Source: DATGLE01 sp035294325 (lineage in GTDB: Bacteria > Chloroflexota > Ktedonobacteria > Ktedonobacterales > Ktedonobacteraceae). Taken from it: DNA of 35,578 bases. The notes under the pieces were generated by a model. That model had not been told where the DNA came from. It saw only the letters and a program-made list of their open reading frames with translations, and made no database searches. Each line of letters begins with the position of its first letter. Positions within the stretch are counted from its first letter, which is position 1. Both the position numbers and the translations under genes were made by a program. Below, in pieces: positions 29,171 to 35,578 of this stretch. The DNA lies in the NCBI GenBank assembly GCA_035294325.1, contig DATGLE010000015.1:1-35578 (forward strand), in the 5' to 3' direction.

Positions 29171-29473
29171 ATGACATTGTTAGCTTTAGTGTTAGCGGCA
29201 ACGCTTAATCCTGGCGGCATTATTGCCTGGATCGTCGTTGGCTTGATCGCTGGTTTCATTGCCAGCCTCATTATGCGTGGTGGTGGCTATGGCATCATTG
29301 GCGATATCGTTGTTGGTATCGTTGGTGCCTTCCTGGGAGGCTTGATCTCCAATCTCCTGATCCCTGGCGCGAGCTTCGGGTTCTGGGGTACGGTTGTCGT
29401 AGCCATTATCGGCGCGATCATCCTGATTGCGATCCTGCGCGCTATTGCCGGCGGCCGGCGTCGCGTCGTCTAA
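29171..29473 (+). CDS. GlsB/YeaQ/YmgE-type small membrane protein (100 aa)
   Basis: Three hydrophobic helices with glycine-zipper spacing: GGIIAWIVVGLIAGFIASLI, a central GIIGDIVVGIVGAFLGG, and FWGTVVVAIIGAIILIAIL, ending in basic GGRRRVV. This is the transglycosylase-associated protein family, stress-linked integral membrane proteins of unclear mechanism. AAGGAGGAAC lies before the ATG. A paralogue of nearly equal length lies at 30016-30312, separated by two hairpin repeats. Confidence 0.88.
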   Translation: MTLLALVLAATLNPGGIIAWIVVGLIAGFIASLIMRGGGYGIIGDIVVGIVGAFLGGLISNLLIPGASFGFWGTVVVAIIGAIILIAILRAIAGGRRRVV

Positions 29474-29599
29474 TACCTGCTGCGCATCGTTGTTCGTTAC
29501 AGGGAGCCGGGCTGCCCCCCGGCTTCCTCTTGTTTATTTATGTCGATTGCAGTGCTCACACAACCACCAGCCTGCTCCCCACGTATAAAGAGATAAATA

Positions 29600-29900
29600 T
29601 TCTTTGCTTCGCTCGCCGGGCGTTCACGCGGCACAGCCGCGCAAGGAATGTATAGTGTGTTGTGGAAACATGCGCACGGTGCATATTCCCCACTATACAC
29701 TCCAAAGATGAGCGCTGTGGGCGCAAATAGCGAGAGGGGTTGATGCTCAGTAGCTTCGCTGTGCCGATACCCGGCGAGGCCGCATAGTGAATGGAGTATG
29801 TAGTGTGGGCCAGTGCGCTTCGCGCACTGGCCCACACCACATACTCCAAAGGCGAGCGTCGCAGGCGCGAGCAAGCGAGGGCATCGGAAATCGGATACTC
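29600..29900. repeat. Two family hairpins: one decayed, one near-perfect in reverse orientation (copies 9 and 10)
   Basis: At 29645-29703, outer arms (TGTATAGTG / CACTATACA) still pair, but the right arm has lost several bases and the apex reads GCGC-ACG-GTGC, so the copy is degenerate. At 29792-29848 a 27-bp-arm hairpin has apex GCGC-TTC-GCGC, which is GAA on the minus strand, with one A/C mismatch. The satellite GGCGAGCGTCGCAGGCGCG follows at 29851. The 542-bp gap between the two GlsB genes holds nothing else I can recognise. Confidence 0.82.
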
Positions 29901-30015
29901 TCTTCAACCGAACTGGCATTTGAGATGACCGGCATAAAAACGTTGATATATGGAAGAATATCGGATTATTCGCAAAGCTATTCTTAAAAAGAATAAATAG
30001 GGAGGCTTCTCTCAA

Positions 30016-30312
30016 ATGGAAATAACCAGCCCGATTCATGTTGGCACAATTCTGGTTCCCGGCGGCCTGATCGCGTGGTTGATTGTAGGTCTGATCGCCG
30101 GTTTTCTGGCTAGCACACTCGTGCGTGGGCGTGGCTATGGCTGTATCGGCGATATCATTGTGGGGCTGATCGGTGCGGTAATCGGGGGATTCCTGGCAGG
30201 GCTGCTAAACTTCGGCGGCGTCTATCATTTCTGGGGTAGTGTCGTCATCGCCTTTATTGGAGCGTGTATTCTCGTAGCAATACTGCGACTCTTTTCTGGC
30301 GGCAGGCCCTAG
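30016..30312 (+). CDS. GlsB/YeaQ/YmgE-type small membrane protein, second copy (98 aa)
   Basis: Same three-helix glycine-zipper plan as the protein at 29171-29473: GGLIAWLIVGLIAGFLASTL, GCIGDIIVGLIGAVIGGFLA, FWGSVVIAFIGACILVAILR. It likely arose by tandem duplication. GGGAGG lies 11 bases before the ATG. Its TAG stop overlaps the TAG stop of the convergent anti-sigma-like gene within a CTAG tetramer. Confidence 0.88.
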   Translation: MEITSPIHVGTILVPGGLIAWLIVGLIAGFLASTLVRGRGYGCIGDIIVGLIGAVIGGFLAGLLNFGGVYHFWGSVVIAFIGACILVAILRLFSGGRP

Positions 30313-31100
30313 CTGTACTCGATGGTCAGTCCGGGGATGATGATATCGCCGGCGGGCATGTGCATAATCATCGTATATGTCCCCGCCGGCAGCGCCGTGA
30401 AAACGATGGTATCGAGGGCGTCTACGGTGTCGGTCACAAGCGGCTTGGAGGCGTCAGCGCCTTCGGGTTGCAGGTTTTGCTCATCTGGTAGGCGGAAGAG
30501 ATCGACGCTGCGGCCTGCCAGGACACCGTTGCACCCGTTGCTGCTAACGCTGCTCAATATCCCCAGCAGCATGAATTTCCCGTCTTCAGTATGGGAGAGA
30601 TGTAAAGAAATATGCAGCGCTGCCGCGCGGTAGCGGCGCGGCCAGGAACCTGTGGGCGGCGCGCCGCTGCCACCGTTCATAGCAGAGAACGGTAGAGATT
30701 GCCAGGAAACGGGACTGGCTACGATACGAAGAGGCGCAGCGTAGAGCGGCAGCGTGGTGGCTGCTATACACGAGGGATCGAAGTCGGCCAGAATACGGCG
30801 GATCTCCTCAACTTCCTGAGCACATAGCGGACAGCCCTGGAGATGCTGGACAATGGTAATGGCATCATCCGGTGGTAACATGCCTGCACAATAGTGGTTG
30901 AGCAGCGTTACCCCTGGACACTGGCTGCGATAGAGCCGTGCAAGCAGCAGCCTGTTGGTGCGTTCGTATAAAGCAAGGCGCTGCTGGCAGACAGGACAGT
31001 GTTCCAGATGCTCTTTCGCTTTCCCAGTCAGAGGTTCTTCATCGAGAGCGCAGCTTACAAGTTCCTCATCATTGGGAGCCGTCGCGTGTGGACAGTTCAT
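30309..31100 (-). CDS. Double-zinc-finger anti-sigma-like protein without membrane helix (263 aa)
   Basis: The ATG at 31100 gives MNCPHATA; a TTG three codons earlier is possible. With residue 1 at that ATG, two zf-HC2-like fingers are visible: HLEHCPVC (H31, C35, C38) and HLQGCPLC (H86, C90, C93). No transmembrane segment follows. The C-terminal 110 residues look like a beta-sandwich (SLHLSHTEDGKFMLLGILSS, then an ALPAGTYTMIMHMPAGDI strand pair). It lies downstream of the sigma-like gene at 31189-31884 on the same strand with an 88-bp gap, so it is the probable partner regulator, but soluble rather than membrane-bound. Confidence 0.75.
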   Translation of the reverse strand: MNCPHATAPNDEELVSCALDEEPLTGKAKEHLEHCPVCQQRLALYERTNRLLLARLYRSQCPGVTLLNHYCAGMLPPDDAITIVQHLQGCPLCAQEVEEIRRILADFDPSCIAATTLPLYAAPLRIVASPVSWQSLPFSAMNGGSGAPPTGSWPRRYRAAALHISLHLSHTEDGKFMLLGILSSVSSNGCNGVLAGRSVDLFRLPDEQNLQPEGADASKPLVTDTVDALDTIVFTALPAGTYTMIMHMPAGDIIIPGLTIEYS

Positions 31101-31188
31101 TGCGGGCAAAACCTCAGAAGTTTCTGGCTTTTAGTATAACGTTTACTATTCTGGATACGCTCCTTGATTGCTCACTATTGCCAGATTG

Positions 31189-31884
31189 CTATTGCTCAAT
31201 TCCGCCGAGTTTCCAGCGCACCGTATCAACGTTACGCAGGATGCGTTCCATGATATTGCGTTTCAGGCGGTAAATCTCATCTTCGCCGCTAAACATTCCC
31301 GGACAGTAGCGGATGATCTCGCGCGGCTTGAGGTTGCAGTGGAAGTGCAGGTAAGCCACGCGCCGCTCTCTCTCTCCCGGGAGCATACCCTTAATGGTTT
31401 CCCAGAGTTCGTTTTCATGATAGAGGTCCTCAGCCAGCGGCTCTTCGGGATGGCCGTGGTCGGGGATAGGTTCTTCGCGCGGACGCGAATAAGCCCGCAA
31501 TGTGTCCATGATAGCACAATTCAGGCAAAGATGTAAGTAACTTAGTGCTGCTGCCAGTGTGGTGAAAATCAGCTTCTGCTCGTTGATAGCTCTCCAGAAG
31601 CGTGTGAAGGCATCATCGATGTAGGTTTTCTCCATTTCGAGGCGCAGTGCTGCCTCTCTATACGGGTGGCGGCCCAGCCACATGCGCACACTCTCGCTAA
31701 ATTGCTGCTGCAATATAGCCCAGGCGTCGTGATCGCGCTGCAGGACCGCGCGGCGGAAGATCTCAAGGCAATATTGATCGTCGCATGGCTCCTTGCGGCG
31801 ATATTTGCTCATCTCGCGGATGCAGCATTCGGTAAGCTCCGCCAGGTTCATTTCGGCTGGCGGCCTGTCCATTCTGATTCCCAT
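31189..31884 (-). CDS. Divergent sigma-70-like protein (231 aa)
   Basis: Residues about 41-135 resemble sigma region 2 (AWAILQQQFSESVRMWL, YIDDAFTRFWRAI, AALSYLHLCLNCAIMDTLRA). The C-terminal 165-231 is where region 4 should be (GMLPGERERRVAYLHFHCNL, then EIIRYCPGMFSGEDEIYRLK), but its helix-turn-helix is poorly conserved. Gene order with a zinc-finger protein downstream supports a sigma/anti-sigma pair. The N terminus is Cys-containing (TECC and EPCDDQYC). It is a distant ECF-like group. DNA-binding ability is less certain than for the other two sigmas here. Confidence 0.7.
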   Translation of the reverse strand: MGIRMDRPPAEMNLAELTECCIREMSKYRRKEPCDDQYCLEIFRRAVLQRDHDAWAILQQQFSESVRMWLGRHPYREAALRLEMEKTYIDDAFTRFWRAINEQKLIFTTLAAALSYLHLCLNCAIMDTLRAYSRPREEPIPDHGHPEEPLAEDLYHENELWETIKGMLPGERERRVAYLHFHCNLKPREIIRYCPGMFSGEDEIYRLKRNIMERILRNVDTVRWKLGGIEQ

Positions 31885-31999
31885 CGCTCTTTACCTACTT
31901 CCCCTCCAGCGTAGGCTGAAGTATGGTTGGCTCTGCTTAATGCCAAAGCTTGCCTCTACAATGGTTTGACGTTAACTTTAACGCTCTCTCACATGCTCC

Positions 32000-32031
32000 T
32001 TCTACAGTGTAAACCTGCTCTCACTGTAGAA
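32000..32031. promoter_or_regulatory. 10-bp inverted repeat in divergent intergenic region
   Basis: TTCTACAGTG (32000-32009) pairs with CACTGTAGAA (32022-32031) around a 12-base spacer, followed by ATAAAAATGA. It may be an operator or a small hairpin. The 542-bp gap 31885-32426 is AT-rich and has no convincing gene. Confidence 0.45.
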
Positions 32032-32277
32032 TAAAAATGATTGTAAGTGCATATTTATAAGAAAACATGTAAATGCAACAATTCTGTGATATATCGAGGC
32101 CACGATAAGAAATAATAGGACCACGCCCCTCTATAAAATCTGTACAGAAACGCTACTACCTTAGACGATGCAAAAAGTAAAATTATGACAAACCGGACTA
32201 TGAATTTCTGGACGACAATCGCTTTTGCCGGTCAGGCAGATCTCAGGAAAACCAGCTCCTATCATATGGACTATTTC

Positions 32278-32306
32278 TTGCCTCTTTTCTTCAGAACAGG
32301 TATACT
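32278..32306 (+). promoter_or_regulatory. Candidate promoter of the universal stress protein gene
   Basis: TTGCCT (32278-32283) and TATACT (32301-32306, five of six) are 17 bases apart. The predicted leader is about 115 bases and contains the tandem 11-mers at 32333-32354. Confidence 0.45.
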
Positions 32307-32332
32307 TTATCTATAACCTGATTCCTACCTTG

Positions 32333-32354
32333 AAGGTTACTATAAGGTTACTAT
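32333..32354 (+). repeat. Tandem 11-bp direct repeat in the stress-gene leader
   Basis: AAGGTTACTAT occurs twice with no gap. The 11-bp period places both on the same DNA face, as for a protein-binding site; it lies downstream of the predicted promoter. Confidence 0.55.
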
Positions 32355-32426
32355 TACTTTTTGCGCGGAACAATGGAGCATCTAACCAATAGAGAGTGAT
32401 CGTTCGCACAAAAAGAGCGGGTAGCA

Positions 32427-33149
32427 ATGAACAAGCGCATCTTGCTGGGCGTCGACGCCGATCTCTCTCCCACGACGCAATACGCCCTGCGTGCCATTGG
32501 TGAGTTCGTTGCGCAGGCGGCGGCGCCGGTCCACCTTACGCTGCTCAATGTGATCTCGATTACGCAGGTGGTGGCGGCACATCCGGCCCTGTATGCAGGG
32601 CAGGTAATGCCTCTTGTCACCCCATCTGTGCAGCGCGAACGCGCGGAAGAGGTTCTGCACAGGGCGCGTCTGATCCTCCAGCGGCAGGGAATTGATCGAG
32701 AACTGATCGAAGAGATGGTGCGTGTGGGAGCGCCCGCCGATGAGATTGTAAAGGTTGCGAAAGAGCTACAGGTCGACTTTATTGTTGTGGGTAGTCATGG
32801 TGAAACGGCCAGCCAGAAATTACGCCGTTTTATTGCCGGGAGTGTCTCTCATCGTGTTCTACAGCTTGCCCCCTGCCCGGTGATGATTGCAGCCCCTCCG
32901 CGCTCCGCCCATCCCCGCGATCTCGTGGTCTGGTACGAGGATGCCATCAAACGCTACCTGCACGAAAATACCAGTTCGCTTGCGGTCTTCACTCCCCAGC
33001 AGGTCGCTCAGCAGTTTGTCCCTCCCCATAAAAGCACCGCCGGGCGCAAAGAGATCGCAGCCGCTGAACTGGCCCTGGAGCAGTTAGCTGTCAGTGGTCT
33101 CCTTTGTCGCCACCAGGTGGAAGGCGAATTGCGCTACGTCAACGACTGA
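32427..33149 (+). CDS. Universal stress protein with C-terminal extension (240 aa)
   Basis: Residues 1-156 are a UspA fold: RILLGVDADLSPTTQYALR, DEIVKVAKELQVDFIVVGSH, and the nucleotide-loop region GSHG with APCPVMI. The usual G-x2-G-x9-G-S reads G-x2-G-x12-G-S here (122-139), so the ATP loop is three residues longer. Residues 157-240 form an extension with FTPQQVAQQF, AAAELALEQLAVSGLLCRH and GELRYV, which looks like a winged helix. Usp proteins act in the cytosol under stress; a fused wing could add DNA or protein binding, which is inference. The ribosome-binding site is weak. Confidence 0.85.
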   Translation: MNKRILLGVDADLSPTTQYALRAIGEFVAQAAAPVHLTLLNVISITQVVAAHPALYAGQVMPLVTPSVQRERAEEVLHRARLILQRQGIDRELIEEMVRVGAPADEIVKVAKELQVDFIVVGSHGETASQKLRRFIAGSVSHRVLQLAPCPVMIAAPPRSAHPRDLVVWYEDAIKRYLHENTSSLAVFTPQQVAQQFVPPHKSTAGRKEIAAAELALEQLAVSGLLCRHQVEGELRYVND

Positions 33150-33164
33150 AAATTATCAGAGCGC

Positions 33165-33241
33165 GGGCCGCCGCCAGGGCGGCCCCTACGGTAGTTCGCG
33201 GGGCCTTCGTGCTACTGTAGGGGCCGCCCTGGTGGCGGCCC
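33165..33241. terminator. 30-bp-arm GC-rich hairpin between convergent genes
   Basis: Arms 33165-33194 and 33212-33241 pair throughout, with two G/T wobbles, around a 17-base loop; the core is GGGCGGCCCCTAC and its complement. It lies 15 bases after the stress-protein stop and 44 bases before the end of the convergent gene. There is no T-run, so termination is inferred from position. It is not of the GAA-apex type. Confidence 0.65.
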
Positions 33242-33285
33242 ACGCACTACACACACCTGGTTCCGTTACCTACGAAAGTTTTGGC

Positions 33286-35412
<2,127 letters not shown>

Positions 35413-35432
35413 ATCGTTCTCCCTTCTCGCGT

Positions 35433-35532
35433 GCTCGCGCCTGCGGCGCTCGCCTTGTAGGGTTTGTTTTGTGGAAAGATGCGCGAAGCGCATCTTTCCA
35501 CAAAACAAACCCCTCTTCAATAAGCGGCTCCG
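35433..35532. repeat. GAA-apex hairpin with satellites (family copy 11)
   Basis: A perfect 25-bp-arm hairpin with GAA loop spans 35460-35512. The satellite GCTCGCGCCTGCGGCGCTCG starts at 35433, and GCGGCTCCGC lies at about 35523-35532. It sits immediately upstream of the DUF255 gene start. The last 30 bases of the window (GGATACCCGGCAAGCCGCA) resemble the left flank of copy 10, so the repeat unit probably continues past the window edge. Confidence 0.88.
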
Positions 35533-35578
35533 CTGTATGGATACCCGGCAAGCCGCAGAGCATCAGACTTCCTCGCTG

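Noticed and set aside
35413..35520. Longer N terminus for the DUF255 protein
   Set aside because: It would translate a family hairpin and satellite. The ATG at 35412 has a good ribosome-binding site and the conserved N terminus follows.

Overview
The window looks like a chromosomal segment of a GC-rich, Gram-positive-like soil bacterium. It most resembles the class Ktedonobacteria (Chloroflexota). The reasons are three sigma/zinc-finger anti-sigma pairs (two anti-sigmas with beta-propeller-like sensor domains), Hanks-type kinases with extracytoplasmic domains, a MEDS-PAS histidine kinase, an IS630-type transposase end, a SAM-I riboswitch and many intergenic palindromes. This placement is inferred from gene content, not from a marker gene. 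No rRNA, tRNA or CRISPR array was seen.

Layout. 1-800: the 3' end of an IS630-like transposase, a small winged-helix-like protein gene, then hairpin repeats. 800-3200 (minus): an ECF sigma/anti-sigma pair. 3849-10820 (plus): an S-adenosylmethionine and methionine-salvage cluster of mtnA, an HD-domain gene, a PfkB kinase gene, ahcY, a SAM-dependent methyltransferase gene and metK. metK has its own consensus promoter, SAM-I riboswitch and terminator. 10988-12929 (plus): an acyl-CoA dehydrogenase and a DUF1003 membrane protein. 12960-15640 (minus): a second sigma/anti-sigma pair. 16161-17876 (minus): a Ser/Thr kinase with an extracellular jelly-roll domain. 18019-19077 (minus): an M29 aminopeptidase. 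19552-20649 (plus): a double-SIS sugar-phosphate protein. 20820-23356 (minus): a small membrane protein and a pseudokinase fused to a Rieske domain. 23475-23739 (minus): a probable new structured RNA with a strong promoter. 24313-26527 (plus): DUF1015 and isocitrate lyase/PEP-mutase family genes. 26592-28805 (minus): an orphan MEDS histidine kinase. 29171-30312 (plus): two GlsB/YeaQ-type small membrane proteins. 30309-31884 (minus): a third, divergent sigma/anti-sigma pair. 32427-33149 (plus): a universal stress protein with an unusual C-terminal extension. 33286-35412 (minus): a DUF255 thioredoxin-fold protein.

The most striking feature is a dispersed family of long, near-perfect intergenic hairpins, about one per 3 kb. 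Most share the apex GCGC-GAA-GCGC, which contains the very stable DNA mini-hairpin GCGAAGC. Arm sequences differ between copies, yet each stays complementary to its partner. Many copies are flanked by small GC-rich satellite palindromes. One 266-bp copy has about 30-bp terminal inverted repeats, and another locus shows an 87-bp tandem duplication whose ends fall in the shared apex. These look like non-autonomous mobile palindromes, some of which now sit where terminators or leader structures would be.

Other leads are the pseudokinase-Rieske fusion, which lacks all three catalytic residues, and the orphan structured RNA.
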